This document shows positions 10,014 through 22,300 of a stretch of 64,000 nucleotides of DNA, in pieces. This DNA is from Trichuris trichiura (taxonomy: Eukaryota > Nematoda > Enoplea > Trichinellida > Trichuridae), in contig JBAJFE010000001.1 of the NCBI GenBank assembly GCA_037903355.1, positions 806,001 through 870,000 of the forward strand, written 5' to 3'. A program made the position numbers and the translations under genes. The notes under the pieces were generated by a model. It saw nothing but the letters and a program-made list of their open reading frames with translations, was not told the DNA's origin and did no database searches. Within the stretch, counting starts at the first letter, position 1. Each line of letters begins with the position of its first letter.

Positions 10014-12749
10014 CAGTATTTTTCATGGTGGGTCAGGTATCCCACCAGGGGGCTCAACGCGACAGGGAGCACGCTGGGAGGGGGGCACTTGCCCCACCTG
10101 GGCCGACGTGTTGCGGTGCATCGGAAGGTGAGGTTCGAGGGTCAGGTATTGTGCGTACTGTTTAAGATAACGTTTCATGCTATGCGTCATGCCGGCTACC
10201 CCCAATCGACCACATGAACCAATCACCGCTCGTGAAAATGACCATTCAGAACACGCGACAGAAGGGATCGCATGTTTGTCACCGTGACTTTCCGGCGTTG
10301 CGTTGAGTAAGGGAAGCTTTTTTCTGAGAAGTATTGAGCGCAGAGCACATAATTCACATCAGAGAATAGTTGCCCGCGTTATCAGAACGCGCCATAGTTT
10401 TTGCGATATATTTGCACCTGATTTACGATTCAACCAGCAACTAGCGCGTGTTGGCGTAGCAATGACTCTGCTTTGCAATTTTGTCAACGATTACCAGCTC
10501 TCGCACCAGCTATGTGAAAAGCCGACTCTTTTTCTTCCCTTTCTTTCTTTGCGTCTATCGTCTACGCAGCTACAACGCAAGCATACGTGTTAGCGACGGG
10601 GAATCGCGTGTGCTGCTCACACATTTTCTAGGAACACTTTCTCTGGATGGTTGCGTTTCTCCTACGGTCGCTCCAGTTTTGCCAACGCAAATTCAGTAAG
10701 CCATATTGTGCTTCGAACGTCATCGCTGTATGTCTGTGATATACTTGCCTAATTGATTTTGAGAAGTGACTTTGCAGATGCTCAGTCATGGCTAAGGCGA
10801 GCAAGAAATTTAGGCAATATAGTAGCGAATATCTGCGCTTTGGTTTCGCTGCTATGCCGAGTACAGAACATCTACCAGTATGTTTGTTGTATGAAAGAGT
10901 TTTCTCAAACGAGTCTATGAGGCCGTCCAGGCTTCAACGCCATTTAATAAGGCGGCACCCAAACATGAGTAATAAGGACGTGTCATACTACGCAGCCCTG
11001 ACGGAGAAGGTAATGAAGAAGAGAACACCGAGCAGTATGATACCCTTTTTTTCAAAACCAGTTGGCGACGAACTTGCAAGGTCATATAGAATTTCATTGT
11101 TAATTGCGAAAGCGGGTAAGCCTCATACGATCGGCGAGAAATTGATAATGCCCGCCATAGCCAAAGTTCTGGAGACCGTGCTTCACCAAAACGCACATGA
11201 AGTTACCAGGAAAAACCATTGAGCAATGATACTGTGCAGAGACGAATCGACGCAATGGCTAAGGACACCGAAGAGACGCTCTGCTGCATGCTCAGAGAGA
11301 GGGAATTCTCGTTGCAGTTGGATGAATCCACATTGCCTGGAAATGGATCGCTCTTACTGGCCTACTTCCGGTTTATAAAAGAAGAACGGTTTGTAGAAGA
11401 ATTATTTTTTTCGAAAGAATTGAGTACAGATACAAGAGGTGAGTCCATCTTTCAAGTAGTGGAGGACTTCTCTATGGAAAAAGCAATTCCCCTTCAAAAG
11501 ATAATAACGTGGCAACAGATGGTGCACCAGCTATGCTCGACTGTCAGTGGGGATTCATATCGTATCTAAAAAATATAGTTCCCAGCGTCCTGTGGATCCA
11601 TTGTGTGTTGCATCGGCGGCACCTCGTCGCCTGTCGTTTGAGCCCGTGTTTTAATGAATCTCTTCGGTATGCCATCAACGCAGTAAACAAAATCAAAAAA
11701 AATCCATTCGATGACAGACTTTTTCGACGACTATGTGATGAAAATAACGAGGACTTCAACCGTCTACTGCACACAGAAGTCAGATGGTTATCAAAAGGTG
11801 CTGTGGTGACCTGTACGAATCCGTTCTTCAGTTTTTTGAACCGGAGGGCGCTTCGCTGCGCAAGAACTTGCGTTATCGGAAAGCGGACATCGCGTACTTT
11901 ACAGACTTGTATTTTTAATTTAATGAGATGAATAAGCAGCTCCAGGCGGACGACCTGAACTTGATTAAGACAAAATATGTTATCTCCGCGTTCATGTCAA
12001 AGTTGCTTCTCTTCAAGCGCAACTTCGCAAGGGGCGATTTGTCTCAGTTTTAAAGTCTCGCCCAACTGGGAAACGAAAGTGGGATCTCTGAAGCGGACGT
12101 GGAATTGTACTGCGAGCATCTCCTAGCGCTGCACGACGATTTCACTAGCAGTTTGCAGGACATTTTGTCTATGGCGATTCCAGACTGGGTGGTCATTCCG
12201 CTATCAAATTTTGACGACGAAAAGATGTCACAGCAAGAAGAGCCGTTGGAGTTGGAGTCGAACGTGGAGCTAAAGGTTAAGTTGTCACAGGGTTATCAGC
12301 AGTTCTAGCTGCAGAAAGAAGTCCCGGAGTTGTACCCTGGCGTATGGAATGTGGTAAAAAAGTTACTGATTTGTCTTCCCTCATCGAGTCTAGTGGAGTG
12401 CACATTTAGTATCGTTATGGACCTAGTGACGAAGAAAAGCAGTCAGCTGCAAATAGTCATACGCGGCGATCTGCGTCTGCGAGTTACCTCGATCGAGCTC
12501 AACATCCATAGGCTGGTTCGATTGCATCTGGGCGAGCCTAGCAGCTCTCACTGACTTCTCGAAAAACAATTTGCAGAAATAAATCTGTACAGCTGTAGTT
12601 GACCTTTTAGCGTTGCAACCATTTCAGCTACACAGTGCGTTGAAATTGGCCAATCAGTGCGCTCGAAGTTGGCCAATCAGAATAGGGGGGCCCGGACGCT
12701 CGGGAACGTTTTCAGGGGGCCCAAACGGCCTTTCGCTTGAGAAACACTG
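10014..12749 (+). mobile_element. hAT element, 2.7 kb, near full length
   Basis: The termini are CAGTATTTTTCATGGTGG and TTGAGAAACACTG. The interior carries a complete but broken transposase region. Flanking octamers gcttcgtt and gtttaact match only partly, so the target duplication has decayed or the insertion is old. It lies at the 3' end of the gypsy element, next to the C-terminus of integrase. Confidence 0.8.
10788..12554 (+). pseudogene. hAT transposase (ZBED5/SCAND3-like), frameshifted
   Basis: A BED zinc finger is followed by HPNMSNKDVSYY (about 10885-10990), the core with LDESTLPGNG (about 11320) and WIHCVLHRRHLVACRLSP (about 11595), and the hAT C-terminal dimerisation region with LPSSSLVECTFSIV (about 12375). 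Frame changes occur near 11220 and 11510-11570, and stops fall near 11920 and 12306. It is the same family as the copy at 1.0-2.2 kb and retains the C-terminus that copy lost. Confidence 0.8.
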
Positions 12750-12759
12750 GTTTAACTAG

Positions 12760-15700
12760 AAAGCCGGTTTCGTTTTGTCGATTGCGACGGTTGACTGGGA
12801 GCTTTGATGTCGACCGTGACAGTCTTTTCCGTCCGATGGAGAACTTGATGGTGATCGGCATACGGAGGTGCGAGGCTGCCGGTGGAATCGGGCTGACGAA
12901 TGGAAACACGGATGCAGTCTCTAAGCTTCTGACTGGAAAACGTAGCCGTTGTGCTGCGACGTGGTGACGTTTGTCACATCGCCGCCTTTAGCGTGTACCT
13001 GAAACTGATCATGTCAACGATGGATGAAAGGGGAGCTGGTAAAAAGAATTCGGCCGGCAGCTTCAGGGTAGAACCGTATACCATCTCTGCCGGTGACAAA
13101 CCAAGGTCGGTTTTCATGGACACTGAGGAGGACCAGTGGCGGCGCCATAGTCCACTTGATGCCAGCGGCCTGCGTGCTGGCTACGAGGGCAGACTTCAGA
13201 TGCCAATGGAATTGCTCTACCAATCCGTTTGCCTGCAGTTGGTAGGCCGAAGTCAGCGCGTGTTCTGTGCTTAAAAGCTAGTTAAGCGCCTTCCACAGAA
13301 ACTACTCAAACTGTCGACAACGATCCGTCGTTATTTGGAAGGGAACGCCAAAACGGACCAGTTGGACAGGAATACCTCTGCAACTGTCCCTGCAGAGGTG
13401 CCATGAATGAGCTATGCTTCTGGCCAACAAGTGTATCTGTCGACTGCTGTCAGTAGATGCTGGGATTCGCTGGACGATGGCAGAAGTTTTCCGACGTCCA
13501 CATGGACATGGTCGAAGCAGTTGGAGGGTAAAAGAAAGTCTTGAGGCACCGCGGTGCCGGACGCGGGTACCTGTACACATTGGCCTGTTGGCAGTAAAGG
13601 CATCCGCGAGTCAACCACGCTAGGTCCCTCTGAATGCTCAGCCACACGCAGCACGTCAATATGAGGCGATTAGTAGCTCTGACTCCCGGGTGTGATAGGC
13701 CATGAACCGAAGAAAACACAGGTAACCTGAGCGCAGCCGGGACACCAGTCCGCTGTTCAGGCATGGAAACGTCTTTCCATAATGGGAAAAGGCAACATTC
13801 TATCTGTTCTGGGACCAGAAGCAAGGGAGAATGGTCCTTGACCTGGTGTAGCCCGCTGTCACTACTCTGGACTGTTGCGATCTCCTTAGCCGACAGGGTT
13901 GCCGTGCTGCCCGTAGCAGCTTGAATTTTACATGACAATGCATCTGTGAGAACATTGTCTCTGACAATAACGTGCCGCAACTGCACCTGCATGGACGTGA
14001 TAAAATCAAGCTGTCGGATTTCTCAATTGTTTAACTCCGTGGGCCATTCTCGAAAGCTCGAACAAGAAGCTTGTGGTCGATGTAAATAGTTAACTCGCGT
14101 CCTTCAGTCATGGACAGAAAGTGCTTCACTGCAACGTAAGCAGTCAACAATTCTCGACCAAAGGGTGCTGTAGCGCTTCTGATGGTTCTGTAGGCGTCTG
14201 GAAAAGAACGCCAACGGTCGCCAGGTCCATTCTAACCGTTGCTGTAGTACTGCACCGATTGATGGTTCTGAAGCGTCAACCATGAGCGTTAGCGTGGCTG
14301 TCGGATGCTCCAACAACGTAGCGTTTGCTAAAGCCAATTTGGCTTCCTTAAATAACTCGTAAATAACTGGTTAACTGCGAGACTTTTACGTGCCACATTA
14401 CGCCGTGTTTGAGCAATCAATGCGTCGAGGGGATGGAGAACAGCAGCTAAATTCAGGGTGAAACGTCGGTAAAAATTGACTATACTGAGGAACTGGCGCA
14501 ACTGCTTAACAGTATCGGGCCCTGGGAAATCTTTCAGGGCAGCAATCTTGTCTGGTGAAAATCGGATGCGATTGCAGTCGACCAATTGCACTAGGAAAAC
14601 GAGCAATTTGCGGCCTAGTACGCATTTGTCTGTATTAACTTTCAAGCCATATTTCACCAGCTGGTTGAACAACTTCTCAAGAGCCAGGGGTTTGTTAGGC
14701 TGCTGAACGAATGGCCACCAGAATGTCATCAACGTATGCAAAACAACTGTCAAGTCCTTAAACGATTTGGTCAATGAATCGTTGAAACATCTGAGCAGCG
14801 TTTCCTAAGCTGAACAGCATCGTAGTAAATTCATAGAGACCGAAAGGTGTAGTGACGGCCGCCTTTGGAAAATCCTGTGGACGAACCAGGGTCAGAAAAA
14901 AGGCACGTGCTAAATCGATTTTCGAGAAAACGGTCTTTTATTGTAGATTAGTGTTTCTCAAGGCCAGGGTCTCCCTGTGAAAGTTTCCGAGCCTTTGGGC
15001 CCCCAATTCTGATTAGTCGATTTCAAGCGCGCTGGATAGTAGGACGGAGGGTAGCTCGGACGTCATAACGTAGCTGCTGCACAAATTTCTGTGGGGAAAG
15101 CGTTTTCCGGATAGTGTGTCGAACACTTACTTTCTCATCTCTGAGCCGGTTCCCCTCTCCCCGGTCCTCCCATCCAGGCAATCAGAATTGCGGGGCGCAA
15201 CGGCATGCTGCTTTCTGTTTGGCAAGAGACCCAATATCTGACCCGCAGACCATAACTTCCTATGCACTTCAACACGTTCGCCCAGCTGGGGGATATGCCC
15301 CCCACAGATCAAAAAGACCCCCCAGTGGGGCACATGCCCCATCGTGAGAATCACTGGTGTAGATTGCCGTTGAAATCGGCTGTATGGCAGCGGGTTTCGG
15401 TTTAGTGCAACGGTTGAAGTTGCGGAGGTCGCCATTGCCCGGGCTGTTGCTTAGGAACAAGATGGAGATATGACGACCAGTTGCTGTTTGACGGTTTGAC
15501 AATAACTTGACGGAGGATCTCCTCAAAGTGTTGTTTGGCAACATGCAAGCGTTCTGGAGCGAGATGACGAGGTTTTGCAAATACCGGTGGTCCAGTCGTT
15601 TCAATAACATGTCGCACGTATTCCTAACAGCTTCGTTTCTGAGCAGTATTTGTGCCATGGTGCTTTCGCGTGTCCACAGAACGCTGTAACTGTTCGTTGA

Positions 15701-15930
15701 ATTCATTCTGTTGCGAAAGGACACGTCCTGTCGGATCATGCAGGGCAGGTTCGGTAGGTCGATTAGACATGAAAACGCGCTGAGTCGCGAAATCAGCTAA
15801 AACGCGGTGGTGATTAAGCAGATCAGCGCCTACAACTTGCGAGTCTACCTTAGCTACTGCGAATGTCCGTTGCAGTAGATGTAAATTACTGAGGTGGATC
15901 GTGAGAGTTTGCTGGCTACTGATCATCACT
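12760..15930 (-). pseudogene. gypsy pol (PR-RT-RH-IN), decayed
   Basis: A protease-like segment near 15.9-15.7 kb is followed by RT. RT blocks include HLVPKQQPG near 15450, TTPFGLYEF near 14850 and FAYVDDILVA near 14735 (catalytic YVDD). RNase H shows LMVDASEPSIGAVLQQ near 14290. Integrase shows LSHPGVRAT near 13680, an HVHVDV block near 13500 and a following VDRYTCWPEA. Frameshifts and stops separate the blocks, and a 408-bp hAT derivative sits within RT. The polyprotein would have copied and integrated the element; this copy cannot. Confidence 0.82.
14949..15356. mobile_element. hAT deletion derivative, 408 bp, in gypsy RT
   Basis: It begins TAGTGTTTCTCAAGG and ends GTGAGAATCACTG, with flanking TTGTAGAT (14941-14948) and GTGTAGAT (15357-15364) matching at 7 of 8 positions. 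It interrupts the RT reading between the LVPKQQPG and SKIDLARA blocks. It has the same design as the element at 57826-58300. Confidence 0.85.
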
Positions 15931-16821
15931 GGCGTGCCGACCAGTTGCTTACAAGGCTAACGACGGAGAAGGCGTACGAAGTTGCGAGGAATTTTTCACT
16001 GAAAACCTTAATGGGAAGAGGCTTCAGTGGGCATCAATAAAAAAACGGGTTTCAGTGCGGGGTCATTCAAGTATAGGCAACGGCTGTGCTGTACGGCGGC
16101 AGCGACGGCTGTTAGCGTAGTGTCCCGTTGTCGTTTCCCGCCTGACACAGACGGGTGCATTTGTGATCTCTTTGGCCGTAACGGCGATGGTAGAAACAAA
16201 GCCTCGATTCGTCATTACGCCTCATAACAAGGGAAGACGAGCGCCCTGGTCGGTGGCGGCAAGACAGTAATGGATTCCCCTGAAGAACGACGACTGTCTT
16301 CGAGGGCGAGGATCAGTTGCTGCAGCCTCTGTTCGAGATGGTCAAATCGCTGGTCCATACCTTGCAAGCCAGCGGCGGTACCTGCGGGCAGAGGTGACTG
16401 GAAAGCTAACAAGGGATAGACGAGGTTTGCCAACTCATTTAACGACTTGTCGTTGAAAGGGAGCAGTGCTACCTGGAGGTGCTGAGACAAACGGGTAAGA
16501 AAGAGCTGCCGGAACACTGGATCCTCTCGCTTCACTCGCGATGATGGCAATAGTTGCTGGAATCGCCGCAAGAACGTTGAAGGGGTGAGGTCGGCAAGTT
16601 CGTCACCTGTAAGTGCGTGCCAGATGCGTTGTTCCGCGTTGTCGACAGGACGATATAGGTACATTGTTCAAATCTTTCACCAGTCAGCCAGACCGGAAAT
16701 AAATGCGGTAACATCAGAGAAGAAAGCAAGACGCCAGTTCTGCGGTGCTTAGCGAAGTGGGATTAAGGGAACAATGAAACAATGGGAAGGACTAGCGCAC
16801 AATGGAAGGGATTATCAGATT

Positions 16822-18039
16822 CAGTGTTTCTCAAGCTTGGGCCCCCCTGAGAACGCTTCCGAGCGTCCGGGCCCCCATATTCTGATTGGCCAACTTCGAG
16901 CGCACTGATTGGCCAATTTCAACGCACTGTGTGGCTGAAATGGTTGCAACGCTAGAAGGTCAACTACAACTGTACAGATTTATTTCTGCAAATTGTTTTC
17001 TGAGAAGTCAATAAGAGCTGCTTGGCTCGCCCAGATGCAATCGAACTAGCCTGTCAATGTTGGGCTCGATCGAGGTAACTCGCAGACAGAGATCGCCGCG
17101 TCTGACTATTTGCAGCTGACTGCTTTTCTTCGTCACTAGGTCCGTAACGATACTGAACGCGCACTCCACTAGACTCGATGAGGGAAGACAAATCAGTAAC
17201 TTTTTTACCACATCCCATAAGCCACGGTACAACTCGAGGATTTCTCTGCAGCCAGAACTGCTGACAACCCTGTGACAACCTGCCCTTCAACTCCACGTTC
17301 GACTGCAACTCCAGCAGCTCTTTTTGCAGTGACATCTTGCAAAACTGGAACTAGCGTAGGAGAAAAGCAACAGTACCGACAAAGCGTTTCCAGAAAACAT
17401 TTAAGCAGCACACGCAATTCCTTGTCGCTAACGCGTATGCTTGCATTGTAGCTGCGTGGACAATAGACGAGAGGAAAGAAAAGGAAGAAAAAGGGAGCCG
17501 ACTTTTCAAAGAGCCGGGGCAAGAGATGGTAATCGTTGACAAAATTCTAAAGCAGAGTCATTGCTACCAAGCTGCAGCTGCGAACACGTGCTAATCGCTG
17601 GTTGAATCGTAAAGCAGGTGCAAATACATCGCTAAAACATGGCGCATTCTGATAACGCGGACAACTATTCTCTGATGTGAACCATGTGCTCTGCGCTAAA
17701 TGCTTCTCAGCAGAAAGTTTTTCTTACCCAACTCTACGCCGGGAAGGTCACGGTGACAAACATGCCATCCCTTCTGTCGCGTGTTCTGAATGGTCATTTT
17801 CACGAGTGGTGATTAGTTCATGTGCTGGATTGGGGGGTAGCCGGCATCACGCATAGCATGAAACGTTATCTTAACCAGTACGCACAATACCTCATCCTCG
17901 GACCTCACCTTCCCATGCACGACAACTCGACGGCCCAGGTGGGGCATGTGCACCACATAGCTCAAATGGGCTTCCCAGCGGGCCCCCTGGCGCTCTGGGC
18001 CCCCCTGGTGGGGCACCTGCCCCACCGTGAGAAACACTG
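16822..18039 (-). mobile_element. hAT deletion derivative, 1.2 kb
   Basis: The termini are CAGTGTTTCTCAAG and GTGAGAAACACTG. The minus strand keeps the transposase C-terminus (LPSSSLVECAFSIV near 17180) fused near 17340 to upstream sequence; the BED finger and catalytic core are deleted. The flanking octamers do not match, so one junction may have been rearranged. Confidence 0.75.
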
Positions 18040-18214
18040 ACGCTGAACAGTGAACAACTGAACAATGCCGTCTGCAATTCCCCCTTCCACTGCCACTGAC
18101 AAGTGTACGCCGCATAGAGCAACGCGCACAGAGAGAGCAAACGTAAACAGACGTACATACCGTCAACTGCGGCGGGGAGATAGGCGTAGGCGGCGCGTCC
18201 AATCGGGGTGAGTG

Positions 18215-19113
18215 CTACCTGAAGATGTCGCCGAAGATGGCGTCGAAAGCGTCGTTGGAGACTCCCATTCGCTCCTTCCTCATGAATACGCAGAGGTGCA
18301 ACGGGAGCGCGCTCCGATGCATTCCACACCGCCGCTTGTTGCCCCGTTTGGCCTCGACCCAGAACGATTCAACAGACTGCATATGCGCACCCGTGGCTCG
18401 GTCCACAAAGCTCACTGAATGATTTACTCGCAAGTGTCTGTACGCCTCGCGGCCAAGACACCGGTACGCACGAAAGTCCTCCGTGATCACTGTAGAGACA
18501 AACCTTAAGTGCCTCCATATGATGGGCAGCAGGGTTTGAGACGAGCGGTTCTCCACGGGTACAACAAAGGCGTCACCAGTTTTCCGCCATGTTCCTCCGA
18601 AGATCCGCTGCTGTGGGTACTCCTTGCCTCTGTTGTACTTGCTCCGGGAGAACAGCGGCTCGTCCTGCTCCACCGTCCTCGACAGTCCTCCCTATTTTAC
18701 CGGCGTTTCGGCCAGAGCTTCTGCTGCAATTTGCCGCAGTTACCTGTTCCAACGGACTGTGACGTTCTTTATGCTGTCCTGAAAGATAGAGAATGCCTAC
18801 AGCAACAATACAAAGCGCGCCGACCTCTACCGAGCTCATATTTTTAAAATTTCGTCGAGGTGTACCCTCGACTCCAAAAGAGCATAATTTTCACCGTCAC
18901 CTGGAATTTCACCTTGTGACGGGAGGTTGCAAGAGACATTGCGCTATGGCGCTCAAAACGGCCATTGCACTTAGTGCGCTTACCTTCGAACCATGTGCCC
19001 GTGCGTATGGACAGTTCCTTGCGGCATGAACGTTTGAAGCAGCACCAAGCCGTGCCGCCACATCCTAGATGCATCGCCTGTCCGCACAAGGGGCACCGCT
19101 TTTCATTGTGCAC
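18215..19113 (-). pseudogene. Merlin (ISXO2-like) transposase A
   Basis: An N-terminal zinc-ribbon-like block (CPLCGQAMHLG near 19090, then LSIRTGTWFEGKRTKC near 19000) precedes the DDE core: QDEPLFSRSKYNRG near 18665, TEDFRAYRCLG near 18490 and VESFWVEAKRGNKRR near 18370. These blocks match the bacterial IS1595/IS1016-related Merlin superfamily. A frame change separates the N-terminal block from the core, so the gene is probably inactive. Confidence 0.8.
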
Positions 19114-20022
19114 AGCCCTTTATCGCGCAGGAACTGTACCGCCGTTTTCTCGTCTTTTACTACCTCGTTAAGTTAACGGATGTTCTTTGCCGTGGACATT
19201 ACGTAGAACAAGCTGTATGCCGTTTACCAAGACGCAATGCGAATCAGACCGTTGACTTCCAATGTTTTCCACGGGTCACTAACCGCCCCCCTGCATGCAG
19301 CAATGCACTTCCATTGCGCTCTCGGTGTCAGCAACTCATGCACAGCTGTTTCATTCCCTCACCTTTACTGATTTGCAGGGGTCACCAACCGGATCAGTGA
19401 CAGCTGCAACCGCAATTCCTTGGCAGGTGTTCGGTCAGTCGCAGTAACACGTCCCTCCCCTTGTTCCGTTAATAGCACTTCACTAGCAGCGGTGTCGCCC
19501 TTTTCCCTTTGATGTTGCCGCACTTATTTCCGGACGAGGGGACTGGTGAAAAACCCACATGTTAAGGGCTGTGAAGGCGCAGGCTGCGCGTGCGCCGTCA
19601 GGATGAAATCGCGCAACTGCGACAAAGAATCTCCAGGCAAAGCGCCCAAGGCCAGCTCGAACATAATCGCCTCATTCTGGATACGCCGATGTTGAAAGAA
19701 GAGTTGCAGTCGAGCAAACCACATCTCGGGGTCCGAAGCTGTATACACAGGAACAGGAAGCGCTTTAGAAATAGGCAAGGGAGAAAGGTCAAAAGTCAGA
19801 AGCGGGCAGTTTTTTGACAGCTTTGTTTGCCATAACGTACGAATGAACGGATCACCAATGTGGAGCGAATGTGACAAATAATCTTTTGCTCGCCAGGTAA
19901 AACATTAAGTGACCTACAGATAACCGCCTCTAGTACCGTGAGAGCCGACGCTAAAGATATGCAGGTAACGTTAAATGCAGTAGTCCCTACAAAATCCCTG
20001 GGATACTGTTGATCCCCTCACC

Positions 20023-20060
20023 AGCGTTTTCATAATAATTATGATTATTATGAAAACGCT
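20023..20060. repeat. Perfect 17-bp palindrome arms, 4-nt loop
   Basis: 20023-20039 and 20044-20060 are exact reverse complements. The palindrome lies at the outer edge of the gypsy right end. Confidence 0.85.
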
Positions 20061-20273
20061 AAAGCGGGGGAGCGGCTAGACGTGACTGCACTGTTTGAGT
20101 ATGAAGAGCTGCGTACCCGTTAAAAAACATTCCATATTTCACCACACGTAAACTGTTAATGGTTATCTAATTTGCAGTACTGATTACTATTTCTTGACAA
20201 CAGGAAAATATAATACTTAATCAGTCTAAAACATGTCTAAAATGATTATGGCGCTTGCCTTCGCTGCTTATAG

Positions 20274-20290
20274 GAACTGCTTCCGGAAAG
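20274..20290 (+). other. Candidate 17-nt microexon of the receptor gene
   Basis: A pyrimidine-rich tract ending TATAG precedes 17 nt, followed by a strong GTAAGTG donor. It lies in the only stretch between the gypsy end and Merlin B that is not repeat-derived. Joined after 9425 (phase 1), the 17 nt stay open and leave phase 0. The last exon could then be entered at a phase-0 acceptor near 25000-25003, which is weak. Splicing 9425 directly to 25017 is equally in phase without it. Confidence 0.3.
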
Positions 20291-20632
20291 GTAAGTGATG
20301 ACACTCTTTGTCTTTATGTACACAAGCGTTCGTCTACTTGAAAAATTAAATTGCAAACGAAATGTTTTTGCAATGGCCCAACATCGCTTTTAACCGCTCC
20401 AAAATAAAATAATATACTTGCTAGCTAATGCACGCAGCTAAGAAAAACAAAAGGCTAGTAGACAGAAGGGGTCTTTTGTGCCACGGCGGTGCCGGAAGTG
20501 TCAGGCGGCAACTGCAAAGGAGGTCAAGTGGGGATTATTACGTAACTTGAACAATGGGTGTCTTAAGCCATTGTTCACTGCGCATTGATGCGAACGACGC
20601 ATATTACCAAAAGAATGACGAACACCTGCATA

Positions 20633-21040
20633 CAGTTGCCCGTTCTGGCAATTGTTTCCAACTGGCAGGTATGATTGTGCCGGCCATCGTGCTCTGCCCT
20701 AGCCTAAGCCTAAACCTAAACACAACCCGTGTTCGTGGCTGCTTTTGGGTTATGCAGTTCTGACCGTGGCGCAAACGACAAGAAGCATGGCGCAAAGTAA
20801 CGTTATTTAGCGGTCATGCGCGATGCGTATTAGCGAAAGAAAGCTGCACACATGGAAACAGTTGCCCGTTCAGGCAATTGTTTCCAAGTGCGAGCTATAA
20901 CGACGCCGGCCATCGTGCTCTGCCCTAGCCTAAGCCTAAACCTTAACATAACGCGTGTTCGTTGCTGCTGTTGGGTTATGCAGTTTTGACCGTGGCGCAA
21001 ACGACAAGACTCATAGCGCAAAGTAACGTTATTTAGCGAT
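20633..21040 (+). repeat. Two tandem copies of a 226-bp unit
   Basis: The unit start cagttgcccgtt occurs at 20633 and 20859, and homology continues through cgcaaagtaacgttatttag in both copies. Inside Merlin B. Confidence 0.85.
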
Positions 21041-21462
21041 CACTGAACAAGCGAGCAATGAGTAACGCAAAAAGAGAAAAAGCATACGTACTGCTAACGC
21101 AGGCGCTCAGCCTGATGAAGGCGACGCGTCAATTTCGCTATAGGCGCATCCGACGGGTTCACTGGGGTGTACCTAATCAGGCAGAAGGCGTCAGAGGAAG
21201 TAAACGTTAACGCTCGACATACCGTTGACTGTGACAACGGCTGTGGCGCTGGCGGCTCGTCCTGTCAGAGTGGGTGCAACCGAAGGAGCCCTGGCTGTGC
21301 AGCAGTCCCTTGCCGCGCAGGGAAAGCACAGCCACCTTTTCGTCTGGCACTATCTCCTGCAGCCAGTCGATGCCCCTACGAATATTGCGCCTTCTTCGTG
21401 CCACATTTACGCTGCCTTCACTTGTCGATGGGAAGTTGCCACTAGATCCCGGGACAGACTTA

Positions 21463-22300
21463 ACGCAAAATGAGATTTACCCTGTCTACCAAGGCACGCC
21501 GAAGCTCGGTTGACCTACGACAGTTGACCTCCGATGTTTTTCTCGAATTGCTAGACGAGGTCTCAGCTTGAACACCTGCATGCCCCATTGTGTTTCCCGT
21601 ACCTTCAATGCAAGCGCAGGTGCTACATTCCATCACCTTCGCTAATTCCTACAGGTCACTACACGCATCAGTGACACAAACAGACGCTATTACATTGCAG
21701 TGTAGCGAAATACTTCGGCGCTAATCCGTTAGACCGACAGACATAACGCAGAATGAGATTTACCCTGTCTACAAACGCACGCCGAAGCTCGAACAGTTGA
21801 CCTCCGATATTTTTCTCGAATTGCTAGACGAGATCTCAGCTTGAACACCTGCACGCCTCATTGTATTACCCATACCTTCAATGAAAGCGCAGGTGCTACA
21901 TTCTATCACCTTCGCTAATTCCTACAGGTCACTACACGCATCAGTGACACAAACAGACGCTATTACATTGCATTGTAGCGAAATACTTCGGCTCTAATCC
22001 GTTAGACCGACAGACATAACGCAGAATGAGATTTACCCTGTCTACAAACGCACGTCGAAGCTCGAACAGTTGACTTCCGATGTTTTTCTCGAATTACTAG
22101 ACGAGATCTCAACTTGAACACCTGCACGCCCCATTGTGTTTCCCGTATCTTCAATGAAAGCGCAGGTGCTACATTCCATCACCTTCGCTGATTCCTACGG
22201 GTCACTACACGCATCAGTGACACAAACAGACGCTATTACATTGCAGTGCAGCGAAATACTTCGGCGCGAATCCGTTAGACCGACAACCGGGTCACTGCAT
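21463..22300 (+). repeat. Three tandem copies of a ~273-bp unit
   Basis: The marker gac(c/t)tccgat occurs at 21525, 21799 and 22072, with the whole unit repeated around it. The unit is related to the subterminal sequence of Merlin A (near 19.25 kb) and Merlin C (near 24.45 kb), where it is present once. Confidence 0.88.

Larger units (their letters stand above)
16675..19558 (-). mobile_element. Merlin DNA transposon A (with nested hAT)
   Basis: The inverted ends TTTCACCAGTC and GACTGGTGAAA, and the inner pair ccggaaataaatgcggtaac and its counterpart at about 19522-19545, delimit the element inside gypsy gag. It encodes an IS1016/ISXO2-type transposase on the minus strand. A hAT derivative (16822-18039) sits in its 3' part. 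The Merlin target duplication was not resolved. Confidence 0.72.
16215..19877 (-). pseudogene. gypsy gag, split by a Merlin insertion
   Basis: The N-terminal part (19877 to about 19560) has the gag motif DPEMWFARLQLFFQ and LALGALPGD. The C-terminal part (16664-16215) has AEQRIWHALTGDEL and FLRRFQQLLP. In intact elements these follow one another directly, so the 2.9 kb between them is inserted. Confidence 0.75.
9797..20010 (-). mobile_element. Ty3/gypsy retrotransposon with nested insertions
   Basis: On the minus strand, gag, protease, RT, RNase H and integrase follow in Ty3/gypsy order from about 19.88 kb down to 12.76 kb. About 150 bp at 9797-9945 matches 19862-20010 in the same orientation, the arrangement expected of LTR or LTR-proximal copies at both ends, though diverged. 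The element has been broken by a hAT at 10014-12749, a hAT derivative at 14949-15356, and a Merlin element near 16.67-19.56 kb that separates the two gag halves. It is a dead element and its outer limits are approximate. Confidence 0.72.
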
